A stretch of DNA of 60,000 bases from Adiantum capillus-veneris (taxonomy: Eukaryota; Streptophyta; Polypodiopsida; Polypodiales; Pteridaceae), in NCBI GenBank assembly GCA_014529385.2, contig CM043960.1:74251410-74311409 (forward strand), given 5' to 3'. Shown here piece after piece: positions 9,904-22,293 of this stretch. Within the stretch, counting starts at the first letter, position 1. Every line of letters starts with the position of its first letter. The notes below the pieces were generated by a model, which saw only the letters and a program-made list of their open reading frames with translations, did no database searches and was not told where the DNA came from. Both the position numbers and the translations under genes were made by a program.

Positions 9904-12900
9904 AAGTAACGGTTAATGTACAAACATAGTACTTCTTTTCTAAATTTATTATCACTGCATCTAGGTGATCCCTCTTAGTCCCAAGATGAGTTAAGGAAAA
10001 ATGTTAGCAGATAGGCAAGCTCTTTTAGTGTCTGACTCTGACGGCTTCAAATTAACGTTGTTGATGAAGGAGAACATGTCCAAATGCCTTGAAATTTTGT
10101 GTGGTGTATGTGCATAGGGCATGTAAGGTCACCCTATAGTCACAAATTGAAAATCAACTCATTTGCAAATTCTGCCCGGTCTATCGCGATGGACAGACTA
10201 TCTTTTGACAGGAGATATATTTTCCACATGTGACTCCACCATTTGGTTCCTCATGTCTTGTTCATGATCTGATCCCATTTCCATCTCAAGTGGATGTCAA
10301 GTGACGCCCCTTTTGGATCAACTTTCATTTTTTCAGATTCCCTCCAAGGAGATGTCGGTCTATCTCCCTCATTTTGTGTTGTTTTGGGCTCAAACTTAGT
10401 GGGTAGCCCTCTTGCATCATGCTGAAGCCAACTGTTGATTCCAATTTTTGATCAGATGGCCCTGTGTCATTCTGCTTAGTCTATCACGATAGACTAGGAC
10501 TTAGTGTCATTTTCTTATATTTGGCTCTGTAGTCATCTGTCTGCCTTCTCCTAGTTGATGTAAGGTCCCTTGACCCCTCACATGTGAATTTTAACTATCT
10601 GCCCTTGAGGTGTCTTGTTCTGACTCTGAGCTGCTTTCAAGTCTATCTCTTCTTGTCATATGAGTCCATCTTGTCTCAAAATTGGTGTACTGCCTCCATA
10701 TGCTTCCCCAAGTCTATCCTTGTGATAATTTTTGAAAAGCCTCCCCCCAAAGATAGAGTAGTCGGTCTATCGCGATAGACTCAGTTACTTGGTCAAGATA
10801 GAGCAATTTTGCACTTTGATTTGATATCTGGGGTCATTAGTCCTTGTTAGTACCCTTTATGAAGTCACAATCAAAATTTTACATGTCTAAGTGTATGAGA
10901 AATCCTATCGTGATAGACTCAACATCTAGTCATTTTTACAAGTTTTTTTGATGTTAGTTGACCACAATGGTGTTAGTAGGCTCTCCTAGACACACACATT
11001 AAGTTTTAACCAATTTGGAAAAGTGGACTCCCTGTTTGCAGCACTTAGCTGTTTCTAGAGTCGGAGTAGACCACTTAGGTGATGGTCGCCATTATTTTTT
11101 GTCATCGTATGACTTAGGCTGACTTTCCTTTCCTTTTGACCTTCCGTCAAAGCAGTAGGTTGTTTTTTTGGTGCTTACATCACCAAGAACGACCATTTGG
11201 ATGTCTTTCTGGCCTGTTGCTGGCGTTTTCCCTCGTGGAAGAGATTTTCCTTGAGTGACCACATTCCAACTCATAGTTGACCTCTTTTGGATATACCTTG
11301 TCAAATTTGGGGTCATTTGGTCACTTGGTCGGCCCGTTAGAGTATCGTGACGCTTTGCACAGTTTTTGTCAAATAGGGACTTTAGGCTCGGTTTTGACTG
11401 ACGTTTTCATGGTCTAACCATTCAGTTGGTTTTTCAAGGTTATTGGCTTGCTGCCTATGAGTTTTGGCTCATTTCCAATCACTTTGGGTCAACTCCCCTT
11501 CTGTAGGCCCTGTGAAATTAGCGTTTTTTGGGAGGCTTCCTTCACGCTTTTCGAGGTTATAGGTTTGATGCCTATGTTGTAGGCATTGTGCCTTTCAATT
11601 TTGGTTCCATTTGGTGGCCTCTAGGTCTTCCTAACAACCGGTCTACAGTATGTGTGCACAGGTTGTGATGGTGGTGCTGGCGAGATTTTGCGACTAACTG
11701 AAGTAAACAACACGTAGAGTCAATATTGAGGAGCATACCTCTCATATCTGATGTTGATCTGGTGACCATGCGTGATGGATGAGCTCCTGGAAGTCTGAGA
11801 TACTGTAGGGAGCTCTCTCTCTCTCTCACAATGGAAAATGACTCAAATGAGAGATTTCTAGCCTAGCCCCCTATATGGAATCGAGACTCCGACACGAAAT
11901 TTTCCCATCTTTTACATGTGGCCATAACTTTTTGCGAGATGTGGTTTAGGCTCGCAAATTTTCTAATTTGGACCTCGTTTGCTCCAGTTCTACAATTTTT
12001 GCAGATTTCTCCTTTTGGAGGTCCCGTCATGACGATGGTCATTTTTGCCCTGTCAAAGTCGCACTCCATATTTTTTTTGCGTCTTCTATATCTTGCTTTG
12101 GTCAGGCGTCTCTTCTGTTGTGTTTGTATCTGGATTATGGATTTTTTTCTAAATTTTTTGCTAGAAAATTGCTAAAATAAAGCAAATAAATCCCAAAATA
12201 ACCCGAAAATAGCAATTCTAACCTATAAAAATATCAATAAATAGCAAAACACTTTGTAGCTCACTTTTCTCTCATCTATGTACATTCTCGCTCTCAATCG
12301 TCAACCTTGGCCTATTTTTTGCTATTTTTCGACGGTTTTTGGCCAGTTTTGACTCGCTTTATAGTATATACACATCCCTAGGGACTCATATATGATCATT
12401 TGGTCCCCAATTCTGATTAATTACGAGGGCATATTCTTTTTCCAAAAATCACACAATAAAACGCAAAAATGGTTGAAAAATTAATCACAAACATTGACCT
12501 CTAATATATGACGTGAGTCCGCATTTGGAATGCCTTCCCCCCTCCTGGTTGGAGTCCTCCCGAACGATAGGGTATTGCCAAGGGTATGTGTTGTGCATGG
12601 GTGTTAACTCGTGCTAATGCAAGCCTTGTAAAGTAGCACAGTCAATGCATTTAGAAAACATTTATGCGGTGTAAGAGGAAGGTATAGGCGATACACTTAT
12701 TGGCATTCGTCGCTGAGGTTTCTTGTGGTAACCTAAGGTGGCTGTCAGATTTTCTTGGCGATAAGAAGTTGTAATTCTGCCACTCTTTGTTTGATGGTCC
12801 TCCAAGGTGTATGAACTTTTGGTTGTGCCTCCGCTGAAGTCAATATGGTTGTATTCTTTGTTGCATGTTCGGTTTGAACTGTCTTTCGTTTCCATATCTT

Positions 12901-13216
12901 TGTGGTGACTTTGGTTGTACAGATCCTCGTGTTTGTTGTTGTGGACGCTGCGTGTTTTTGTGTGATGGTTGTATGATCTATCTTGTCATTCGACAACTGT
13001 AGACAACTGTTCGTTGGTCTTCTTCGACATCCATACCTATGTTGTTGGCTCGTTCTGAATTGGTAATTTTGGATGCCATACCAATATAGTCCGTTGCGGA
13101 TTCTGTTTGTTAATAATTGTTCTTTGAAGCTTTGCTAGCTTTTGGTGTTTTGTCTTTTCTTCTTTCGACTCTTTTACAGGAATTAAGTTGTCTTGCTTGA
13201 GCCAAACTTGATATTT
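9904..13216 (-). other. 3.3 kb non-coding spacer of element A with CGCG palindromes
   Basis: Lies between the integrase-protease ORF and the extra 3' ORF. Small frames here have no recognisable product. Four copies of a palindrome centred on TCTATCGCGATAGA sit at 10179-10194, 10477-10496, 10765-10780 and 10905-10916, with half-sites (GTCTATC) at about 10373, 10633 and 10703. It could hold a promoter or splice sites for the extra ORF, but no site is certain. Confidence 0.55.
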
Positions 13217-14452
13217 CTACCCTTGATGAAATTGTGCCTCGGCTAGATTTGTACGTCGTACCCAAACTTGTCTGGTTCCCTGCATGATTGTTGGTTTTTG
13301 ATAATACATTTCTTGCCATCCAAACTTTGATTGTTGTTGATTAATGCATTGCGGATGTATTGACTCATGTCTCCACATTGAAATATATCTATCATATGAT
13401 AAGAAGGGTTCTGAAAAGTTTTGATTTCTGAACAGTGCTTCATTAGTATCCAAATCAATGAATACCCTGTTAGCTTTCATCCATGACACTGCTAAGATAC
13501 ACGGCGTTGCTGATCTAATTGGTGGCAGGACATGGAACTTATTAGTGTACTTGTGTCCTTGCACTATGATTGGTAACATAATAGACCACAACGTGGTCAC
13601 CTCATCACTCCATGCTACTTTCAACCTGTGTGTATCTGATAATTTTGTCATTGGTCCAAGTTTTTGAAAGAGCTCAAAGCTGATGACATTCAATTTTGCT
13701 CTAGTGTCAAGCAATGCATAGATTTCTACTTGTTCTGTGCCTGCATATGCTTTTATGTAAGGACTACACCTTGTATTTTCTAAAGTGTCAATGGTGTTCT
13801 CGTCATGAGCCATCAAGTCTGTGATTGTCTTGGCTAATTCTTCGTTTTGTATATCCTCTTCAATTGTTTCAAATGTTGAAAGAGGATATTCTTCAGTCAT
13901 CATTGGTGTGACCATGTTTATTGTCCTTGGAAACTGCTTTCGCTTAGCAATGCATTCCTTGGCCTCTTGTTGTGCTTGGTCATGAACTCGTTGATGTTCT
14001 TGTCTATAGGCTTTGCCATAATGCACTTGAAACAACATCCGAGGAGTTAGAGGTAGATGATACTTTTTCAAACGACACCCACTAATCCAATTCGGCATTT
14101 CTTTTCCATCTAGTGTCGATAGTTTTACGGCTCTGCTAGACGAGATTTCTTGGATCAAATAAGGCCCCATTCCTCTTTTCTTTAGCTTCTTGGCATGTTG
14201 TTTAAGGGTGTATACCAAGACATAGTCCCCCATTTTAAAAACCTTGTTTTTGACATGTTTGTCAAAAAACTCTTTCTGTTGTCTTTTTTTTGCATAAATG
14301 GCTGCTACTGCATTGAGTCGTAACTCATCTAATTTTTCAAGGTCATCTAGCCATTCTGAAAGCTCATGGCTCGTCCAGTCCAATTGTTTAGCTACCCTTA
14401 TTGTGGAAATCAAAAATTCAATAGGCAATATTGCATTTAACCCATACACCAT
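13217..14452 (-). CDS. Integrase C-terminus fused to a retropepsin-like domain (element A)
   Basis: An uninterrupted 411-codon frame. Residues ~1-150 are the end of a Ty3 integrase: the MVYGLNAILPIEF block and a GPY/F-like SH3 region (KKRGMGPYLIQEISSS, NWISGCRLKKYHLPL). After a ~90-residue linker the frame runs into a protease-like fold: ALLDTRAKLNVISFELF, with the catalytic-type Asp kept but the Gly of DT/SGA replaced by Arg (13698-13709), then CILAVSWMKANRVFIDLD, which resembles the second conserved retropepsin block (about 13457-13502). Element A also has a normally placed protease near 18600, so this is a second one. The ATG used here is internal to integrase; the true start is upstream, across stops. 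Confidence 0.75.
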   Translation of the reverse strand: MVYGLNAILPIEFLISTIRVAKQLDWTSHELSEWLDDLEKLDELRLNAVAAIYAKKRQQKEFFDKHVKNKVFKMGDYVLVYTLKQHAKKLKKRGMGPYLIQEISSSRAVKLSTLDGKEMPNWISGCRLKKYHLPLTPRMLFQVHYGKAYRQEHQRVHDQAQQEAKECIAKRKQFPRTINMVTPMMTEEYPLSTFETIEEDIQNEELAKTITDLMAHDENTIDTLENTRCSPYIKAYAGTEQVEIYALLDTRAKLNVISFELFQKLGPMTKLSDTHRLKVAWSDEVTTLWSIMLPIIVQGHKYTNKFHVLPPIRSATPCILAVSWMKANRVFIDLDTNEALFRNQNFSEPFLSYDRYISMWRHESIHPQCINQQQSKFGWQEMYYQKPTIMQGTRQVWVRRTNLAEAQFHQG

Positions 14453-15243
14453 ATTAAACGGTGTAGCATTGAGGGTTGTTTTATATGCAACTCAATAATC
14501 CCACAATGTTGAATATAACATTTGATCCCAATTCGTCCTTGTTTCACTAACCAGTTTCGTAAGAACTGTACACAAGATTTTGTTGGTGGCTTCCGCTTGG
14601 CCATTGGCTTGTGGATAGTAGGGTGCAGATTTGCGATGAATTACAATAAACTCAATCACTCACAAGAGATGTTCGATAACTTCATTTACAAAGTGTGTCC
14701 CTCTATCACTCACCAGTTCAATTGGAAGGCCATATTGTGTAAACACATATTCATATAAGAATTGTGCCGCGCTTCTAGCATCTGCTTTCGTTGTGGCTTT
14801 TTCTTCCACCCATTTGGTCATATAATCAATGGCCACTATGATGTATTGTGCTTGTGAACGATAAGCTGGTGGAGTAATAGGACCAAAAAAGTCCAATTCC
14901 CATTTAGCGAATGCTCGAGCACTCATCATTGGTCTTAAATGCATGTCATCTCCTTTAACTGGCACCTTAGTACGTTGACATTCATCACATCTTTTCAGGA
15001 ATTCTGCTGCATCTTGAATCATGGTCGGCCACCATATGCCTACAACCATAATGATTTTTACGGTTCTCTCCCTGAAAAATGATCTCCTGCTATGCTTGCA
15101 TGAGCTTGCTCCAATAATGGAAAGTAGTCATTTTCATGAGGAACTAACCTTAACTGGTCATCTGTTTCTCTTTTATACAATTGGTCATTAATGATGGTAT
15201 ACCTATTCGCTTCGATTTGTAAAGCCTTTTGTCTGGCTTTAGA
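14453..15243 (-). pseudogene. Integrase zinc-binding region and catalytic core (element A), broken
   Basis: The frame 15049-14660 encodes GIWWPTMIQDAAEFLKRCDECQ, then WELDFFGPITPP (first Asp) and LVSDRGTHF (second Asp). Past the stop at 14660 another stretch gives PQANGQAEATNKI with the catalytic Glu (about 14585-14620). Another stop (TAG-type break in WDY*VAY) lies near 14495. Upstream, about 15060-15243, reads QLYKRETDDQLRLVP and an HASIAGDHFS zinc-ligand stretch. All three DDE residues remain, but the frame is disrupted at least three times, so it cannot make a full integrase. Confidence 0.85.
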
Positions 15244-16251
15244 CTAATCTCCTGGTAACTCCTTATTAGTCAAATATTCCACAATAGCATGACTCCATGC
15301 GGGTGCTATTGTCACTTGGTATAATGTGGCATAATCCATAGTGGTATTGGTTGTGTAGAAGTTGCATTTTTTGATGTAATTATCTACATCGCCTACCATT
15401 CTAGGAAAATACACTCCAAGTCTTCTTAATCGTTCATAGGTCATTTGATTTCCTCGATGGAATCCCCCTGTCTGTGTATGGACCTCCTCTGGATACGCGT
15501 CGTACTCCTCTGGGCCTATACAAAACCTTAAACTCCCATCATTTCCATGATGATGCATTCTTCCCGCAAGCATTGTGTAATTTTGTGCTTGTCTAACGTC
15601 TTCCACCGTGTGTCTGTCGTCAAGATTCATTCCATATGTCAACAACGGAATAATTTGCTCTGACCATTTCGGTACCATCTCTATATTAAACAGGTATGCA
15701 TCTGGGAGATCATCATCTACACCAATAGCCTTTTCGCCATGTAGTAATTGAGAAAGGTGGTCTGCTCTTTGATGAGTTTTTCCTTTCTTTACTACTACTA
15801 CCATAAATTCAAACTCCAGCAACACAATGAACAATCTTACAATTCGTCCCGTGTTACAAGGTTTGTTTACTAAGTAGAAAAGTGCTTGATTATCCACAAA
15901 AAATGTGAATTTGTTCGCAAGCAAATAATTATGAAATTTCTTTACCGCGTATATCATTCCCAATCCTTCTCTTTCAGTGGTGGTATAATTCTTTTCTGCA
16001 CTGTTGAGTTGTCTACTAGCATAACTGATGGAAAAATCTGTATTACCCTCCTCTGGTTGTGCTAATATACAACCTATTGCAAATGCCGAAGCATCTACAT
16101 GTACATGGAAAATCTTTGACCAATCTGGTGCTTTTAGAATTGGTGCAGATACCAGTCCATCTTTTAGTTTCTGGAATGACTCCTCACATTCGTCGGTCCA
16201 TATGAAGATCGTGATTAGACTATACAAGGGTTTTGCTATTACAGCATACAT
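15244..16251 (-). pseudogene. Ty3 RNase H with a trailing extra zinc-finger-like block (element A)
   Basis: A 335-codon frame. It starts in the RT-RNase H connection (FIWTDECEESFQKLK), then shows RNase H with HVDASAFAIG (Asp), TTEREGLGM (Glu), FVDNQALFYL (Asp) and HQRADHLSQL (His/Asp). The catalytic set looks complete, and no second RNase H follows, unlike element C. After it comes HTQTGGFHRGNQMTYERLRR and NYIKKCNFY, an H2C2-like block in which the last Cys appears to be Tyr, and then a further ~30 residues. The proper integrase zinc finger comes later (~15060), so this block is additional. The frame ends in a stop at 15244. Confidence 0.8.
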
Positions 16252-17150
16252 GTAGATAAAACGTCATTAGTATCCACAATGTCCCATAAATTATTGTACC
16301 TCTCATACAGTGTTTGGTCTTGGCAATTCTATGATTACCTTTACCTTGTCTTCATCAGTGGTAATTCCATTAGCAGATACTATGTGGCCTAGGATCTTAC
16401 CTTGCCGTACCATGAATACAATTTTTTCTGGAATGAGGCAAATCCTATACGTTCTGCATTTTTCGAATACCTTTCTAAGATGATCTATATGGTCTTCTCT
16501 CAACAGAGAATAGACACACAAGTCATCCATGTAAATATCCAATAATATTCGCAAGTATTCTTTAAAATCATGTGTCATTAATCTCTGAAATGTGGCTGGA
16601 GCATTGGTCAAGCCAAATGGCATTACCCTAAATGCATATATGCCCCATTCTGTTGCAAACGCTGTTTTGTACTGATCTTCTAGTTTGACCCCCAATTGGT
16701 TATAACCAGAGAATCTGTCCCCATAAAGCTATAGGCCTTCTTGCCTGCTACTCATTCTAGGACGTGTTCTGTGATAGGGAGAGGATAATTGTCCCTTATT
16801 GTTGCTGTATTTACCTTCTTGAGATTCACACACACTCGTAATTTCCTGTTTTTCTTAGGTACCACCACGATCGGCGACACTCAGTCAGTGTGTTCTATCT
16901 CATAAATAAATTCAGCATCCATAAGTTTGTCTATCTCGTCCTTGATCCTTTTGGAGAATGTCTCATTGTACGTGTACGGACGTTGTTTGCTTGGATTTCC
17001 ATCCGACTTCAGAGGTATCAAATGTTCACAAATGTTAGGATCCACCCCCTTCAAATCTTTGTATGACCAGGAAAATACATCATGAAATTCTTTAAGCGTT
17101 TTGATTAGTAAGTCCTCTTCTTCCTGGCTTAGATCTGTGGCAATGTAAGT
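16252..17150 (-). pseudogene. Ty3 reverse transcriptase (element A), with stops
   Basis: The frame 16695-16303 gives YAFRVMPFGLTNAPATFQRL and DIYMDDLCVYS (the YMDD catalytic box, about 16510-16540), then FMVRQGKILGHIVSANGI, close in style to plant Athila-type RTs. Upstream, 16700-17150 encodes KSDGNPSKQRPY and VSPIVVVPKKNRKLRVCVN, but a TGA cuts it near 16880 and a frame break comes near 16735. The catalytic residues remain; the gene does not. Confidence 0.85.
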
Positions 17151-17153
17151 AGG

Positions 17154-18851
17154 TCAAGGACTTTCTCTCGGCTCTGCTAGGTCTATTTTCTTGGCGTTCT
17201 CTGGCCCATCATAGGACTCGTTGGATTTAGGCTCTCTCATCGGTTGCTGGACCACCAATTTTCTCTCTTGAATGGTGTACTTACAATAGTGAGGAGGTAC
17301 ATCTATCTTTTTACTCCCATCACTAGCATTTGATCCATCGCTACTTTTTATTTTTGTTGTCCATACATTTTTCAGGTTTTGTTTCAAATCATTGTCTTTC
17401 TTTTTCCGCTCAACTTTCATTATAATTGGATCTCCAAATTCATCCAATATTTCCCTTGCAACTCTTTTTTTTGCCTTGCTCGTTTTCTTAAGTTTCAACA
17501 GTCTTGCCTTAAAACCTAGGTCTTCAGCAACCTTAAGAAATCTTGGTGACACTTTATCCTTATCACAATCAATAACATGAATGTTCATAAGGATATGTGT
17601 TTTACTCCTGAACTCAGGCATAGGTCTAAGCCTAGTTGCTATACTGTTATGGTGTCACCTACTCTTATATCTTTTTGGCGTCTCACACTTTGGTTTGGGA
17701 AGTTGTAAAAGACGTCATTGTCTTGATCCTGATGGTCGTCTTCCTGCGTATTTTCCGACTTCTCGTCATCCGCATTAATTTCGTTTTCACATTGATCAGA
17801 AGAATCATAAAATTCTTCTCCATCCTGCTCGATGTTTTTTGTGGGGATGTCCACATAACCCACTATCTTAATATCAAGTTTCGTTTTCGTTTGATTGACC
17901 CTTGGATTCTCGGTGTCTCCTTCGTTCTCGTCTTCCTCCACAATTTTTCTCAACATGTAGTATGGTACGATATCATAGCCATTCTCGTCACAAAATTTTG
18001 TGGGAGTGACTTCATTGACGCATACATCTAATGTAGCCAAAATTTGAGACCATTCTAGGGGTTCAAGCTTCTCTTCAGGGAAGGGTTCTCGTATATAGGC
18101 ATCGTCTTCCAATACCCTCTCTAGTGTCCTTTCATTGTGGTCAAATTCACTACATTGAGATGCTCTGCACATCCATATCTCCTTTTTCTTACAGAACCAC
18201 GCTGGGACTTCTGATCCACTAATGGTGTGGCTGAGTCGAATTCTTCGATAGGTGTTCTCGTGACATCATGGTAGCTATGATTCCTCATATTTACACATGT
18301 AGTGGTTTCAGCATGTCTTAGATACAAATAATCATACCCCCAGTCCTGCCCCATCTTGAGTTGCCTCATGAACGGCCTACCAAGGATAATTTCATAATTA
18401 TTTTTCTTGCCGAAATCTACTATGGCAAATGTATTTTTGTACTCTATGTCACATGAAGATACCACAATTGCCTCAAGAAATCGTATAGGCCTTTCTATGT
18501 GCCCATCCGCTAGTTGCAATTTCATTCTAGTTGTTCGTATTGCCGGTTTTCCCCATTTTTCTCATAGTAATTTGGTAGCAATGGCAATGCGAGCTCCACT
18601 ATCAAGTATGGCCTTAGTCTCTATGCCGTTATACTTGACTGGTAGAATAGTGTTGCCATCTTCACCCTCACAATACTCTCCAACCTTGTTGAGAGGCAAT
18701 GGTCTAGTATTGACTCTCTTCGGTTCTGTGTCATTAAGCTCAGTTTTGAAGAACTTAAGAGGCGTCCTTATACCAAAATTTTCAAGACATTTGACCACTT
18801 TCTTCCACATGCTTGGCCTATTTTTAACAATTTTGTCAATGTGATTGTACA
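17154..18851 (-). pseudogene. Protease and protease-RT linker of element A, split by insertion E
   Basis: Frame 18852-18562 ends with AILDSGARIAIATKLL, a retropepsin active site (DSGA at about 18592-18603). Frame 18525-18121 continues with YEIILGRPFMRQLKMG, the usual second protease block. Frames 18172-17639 and 17621-17154 are an acidic then basic linker (LERVLEDDAYIREPF..., KKTSKAKKRVAREIL) leading to RT. Stops separate all four. The upstream part of the protease frame is interrupted at 18852 by the 4.1 kb insertion E. Confidence 0.8.
18847..18851. repeat. Target-site duplication of E, left copy (GTACA)
   Basis: Matches 22960-22964 exactly and abuts the TGTGAGG end of E. Confidence 0.8.
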
Positions 18852-19530
18852 TGTGAGGTCCCCACCCCGCCGTATCAACCAGCGAATTTGATGGTGAACC
18901 TGGTGGCCACTAGATCTATTGCGGAAGCAAACAAAATGGTTCAGGGTTCGACTAGCGATCGATCTCTCATCACAAGGTGAGTCGAGTTCGAGCCTACTAG
19001 CAGGGAGATCTAGCTCCACCTCGCAGGGGAAGCGTACTGTAACTATCTAGCGATCCTAAGACCCACCTTCCAAGAGGAGAAAAACCCCGAGTGCCTTTTT
19101 CCCTATGTTTCAGAGGTACGTACTCTCGAGATCACTGCTCTAGGTGCAATGAGTATTACTAATATCGAAGTAATCACTATGGGGACAGAGAGTTCCCGAC
19201 CAATCAGGACCACCCATCTCGTAGGCATTGGCAACCTGAGCCAAGCCCCCACTTTCCACCCCCATACTCACACTTCCTTGTGTGACCTAATTACCACCAC
19301 AAAGGTTGTTCAACATAAACATTCCTCGTTTTTTTCTCCGAAGCACATTGTTCGTTAAGACATCCCTTCAACCAATATTGTAAACAACACCAAGACAGTA
19401 TTCTAGTAGAAATTCTACTCAAACTTATTCATTAAAATTCCAATGTTCTGGAGGTACAACATCCCCCCTCCAACGAGAGTTCACTCCTCCCATTGTCGCC
19501 TAGCTGCCCATACAAATAGGTATGTCCACC

Positions 19531-19645
19531 GCATAGAAAGCACGTCATGGACACTCCCACCGCATAGAAAGCAAGACGTGGGTTCCCACCGCATAGAAAG
19601 CAAGTCGTGGGTATCCACCGCATAAAAAGCAAGTCATGGATTCAA
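19531..19645. repeat. Short tandem repeat, about 4 units of 26-30 bp
   Basis: CCACCGCATAGAAAGCAAG recurs four times with slight changes (units start near 19529, 19559, 19587 and 19615). It lies within E. No function is evident. Confidence 0.8.
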
Positions 19646-20657
19646 GAGTCCTTAACGAGGAACTCTTCTCCCTGTGATCAGTAGGGGGGTCATGACTGAT
19701 TCAACATTGGAAATAAAATGAACATGTCGAGCTAAATTTTCCCTAGCAGACATTCTTTCCTAATTGCAACCAGCATATCCATCAATCATTTCCTTCCTAC
19801 TTTAGAACTTAATGTACAATGAATTCAATGCCGAGGTTTCCATCGGATTTCTCCAACATGTTTGGGGATATTTTCATTCCTAACTAAATGTGTGCAATGT
19901 TAAATTAAACAACTTGAATGGAATTATGATCTACCTCTTCCATTTCTTCGTGGATGGCCCGTGAGATGGCCGGTACTTGTTCCTCCATGGGAGCTTTTCC
20001 CTTTCCATTCACCTTGCTCGTTCCTGCTTCATGGTCGTGGGCTCCACCAAAGCGAGTCCTCTTAACCGGGGCCATTTTAAACTCACTACTTTAAGTAATC
20101 AACTTGGGGAAAAGAGCTAATGTTCGTAAGCATCATAACAAGCCAAATGATAGATTAACAACATCAAACAATGCCTGCTACATGAGAGGTTTAGATTTTT
20201 CCATATAGCAATCATTATGGATGACACATAATCCTATAGGAACCGGCTCTAAAGATAATTACTCGCCTTACATGATTAAGAATAATAGGATTTCACTAAT
20301 GGAATTACCAGAGAGATGAATTAAGCACGATTAATCTCTTTCCTAGCAATTAGAGGGTGCAAAATCACCGCATACATAGGTGTGAGAAAAACCACCTCTT
20401 AGAGACTTAATGACAGATTAAGCTTACCTTGATTATATTTTAATGCATAACAAAGATGGATCTAAATCAGCTACAATATTAATGCGTGATAGAAAGAGTG
20501 ATTCTCATCAGTCTACACAATTACCGGCTTACCGATTAATTTCTATGCTACCTAGAGAGAGAAAATTCTAATAATCGTGCACTAATCATTAATTAAGAGT
20601 GATGAATGGCTGATAATTCATCTATGGGATGATGATTACATAATAGAATATGGTTAA

Positions 20658-21978
20658 CACTAGGTTGGTAATGGGACACTTTTATGTCCTGTTAAGTGAC
20701 CATTTTCCTTGAGTTATGTCAAGAGTTTCAAAATGGATTTTGAGGTGCTATCTATCTAGAAATTTGTCTCATGAGCTGAAAAAAACTCGACATTTTTTTG
20801 GAATATCAATTCCATCTTTAACCTTGTCCTTGCACAACATTTCACAACCTAAACTGTGTGAAAAAACGGGTCATGTTTTTGGCTTTTTTCAACTTTTTGC
20901 AACTATACCACTCTAGAATTCATGTTTGTGAGGTCTACAATGCTAGAGAGCTATCTTTAGTAGTCCTCAACATGTCATGATGCTTCTAGGGAGAAATAAA
21001 TGTTAAAGCTGTAAGTTATGCCCAAATTACAAAAATTATCAAATCCTATTTTTTAGCCAATTTTAGCTCTTCTATGATTTTTTTGGTGGCTTTCATGATA
21101 TCCAAATGAAGTTTTGATTTTCTATGTCGCATATTGTAACATAAAGCTAATATTCCTTGAGTTTTGGGGCACCTAATACCCTATTTTACATAGTAGACAA
21201 CAATGGTTGATTTTTTCAATTATAGAAGAAAACAAAACATTCAAGTATATCAAGTATAGCTTTTTCAATATTGTTAGTTTCTTGTGACAACGACATGCAT
21301 TTTGTAGGTAGTAACCATATCTAGTCATAAGGATCAAATTTGGCTAGATATTGAATAGTTTCTTTGGGATTCTACAACTCATAATGTTGAACCCAGTTTT
21401 TTCATGTTTGTTGTATTTAGCACTTCATCTTTGTCCCCAAGATTCCCCTTGGTAAGAGATGTATTATTCTTTTGACATGCTTCATGGCTCCTTATGAACC
21501 TGAAGGAAAATAGGGAACTAAGAAAACATGCATATATTATTTGTATTGAGCGTGGCTATAGAAACTTTGATGATAGGTTTGCAGAATGGTAAAAATTCAA
21601 CTTTTTTGTACCTATTTCTTTTGGCAAAACAAAAAATAGTAAGTGAGAAGCAATCATATGTTCTGATCACCAACCCGTTGAAGTTAACTAGGGAATTTAT
21701 CTCAAGTCCTACAAAAATCCCTAATCTTATTTTTATGCAACAAAACATAAGAAATGACTGTTTTGATGAAAATGTACTGGTCCATCAACTTTGGAGGCTT
21801 GGTGTGACCAAAAGATGAGAAATTTTACAAGTTTCTTATTTTTTCCATGTGTAGTAGGCCTTGAACTATAACCTCATGAAAGGATTTTACAAAATGAGTG
21901 GATCTACTATGGTTTTGGAGGCTTTTTTCAAAACCCTGAAAGGACACTTTTATGTCCTGTTAGGTTACCAACCTAGTG
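20658..21978. mobile_element. Element F: 1.3 kb DNA-transposon-like element with 14-bp terminal inverted repeats
   Basis: Perfect inverted ends CACTAGGTTGGTAA (20658-20671) and TTACCAACCTAGTG (21965-21978), with TTAA on both outer sides (20654-20657 and 21979-21982). Just inside both ends GGACACTTTTATGTCCTGTT occurs in direct orientation. The ends start with CACTA, as in En/Spm elements, but the flanking TTAA would be a piggyBac-type duplication, so the superfamily is open. The 231-291 nt frames inside do not look like transposase, so it is non-autonomous. It lies inside E, which is inside A. Confidence 0.7.
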
Positions 21979-22222
21979 TTAAGGAGAATTTAGAGAGTAA
22001 TTATAGAGAATTACGACTAGGAATAAGCATAATAGACGAGAAATTTAGATGGTAATGAAAAAAGATTTGCAGAAAGCATTAATTAAACCGTGGTTACCGT
22101 GATTAAGGGCTGATAAACCTCTCGATTCTCTGATCTAATCGGGATTCTTGAGGCGAGAATTCGACAGCACCTCCCTCCTTGCTTCTCCTTCAAAAGGTGT
22201 GTGTTCCGGCAGCACCTTCCTA

Positions 22223-22293
22223 GAGTGTGTGTAGGTGTGTGTGTGTACACTGTGTGTGTGTGTGAGCATATGTGTGTCTGTGTGTGTGTGTGA
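22223..22293. repeat. GT-rich microsatellite inside E
   Basis: Interrupted runs of TG dinucleotides (TGTGTGTGTG with GAGCATA and CTG breaks). The ORF running through it on the minus strand is a by-product. Confidence 0.9.
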
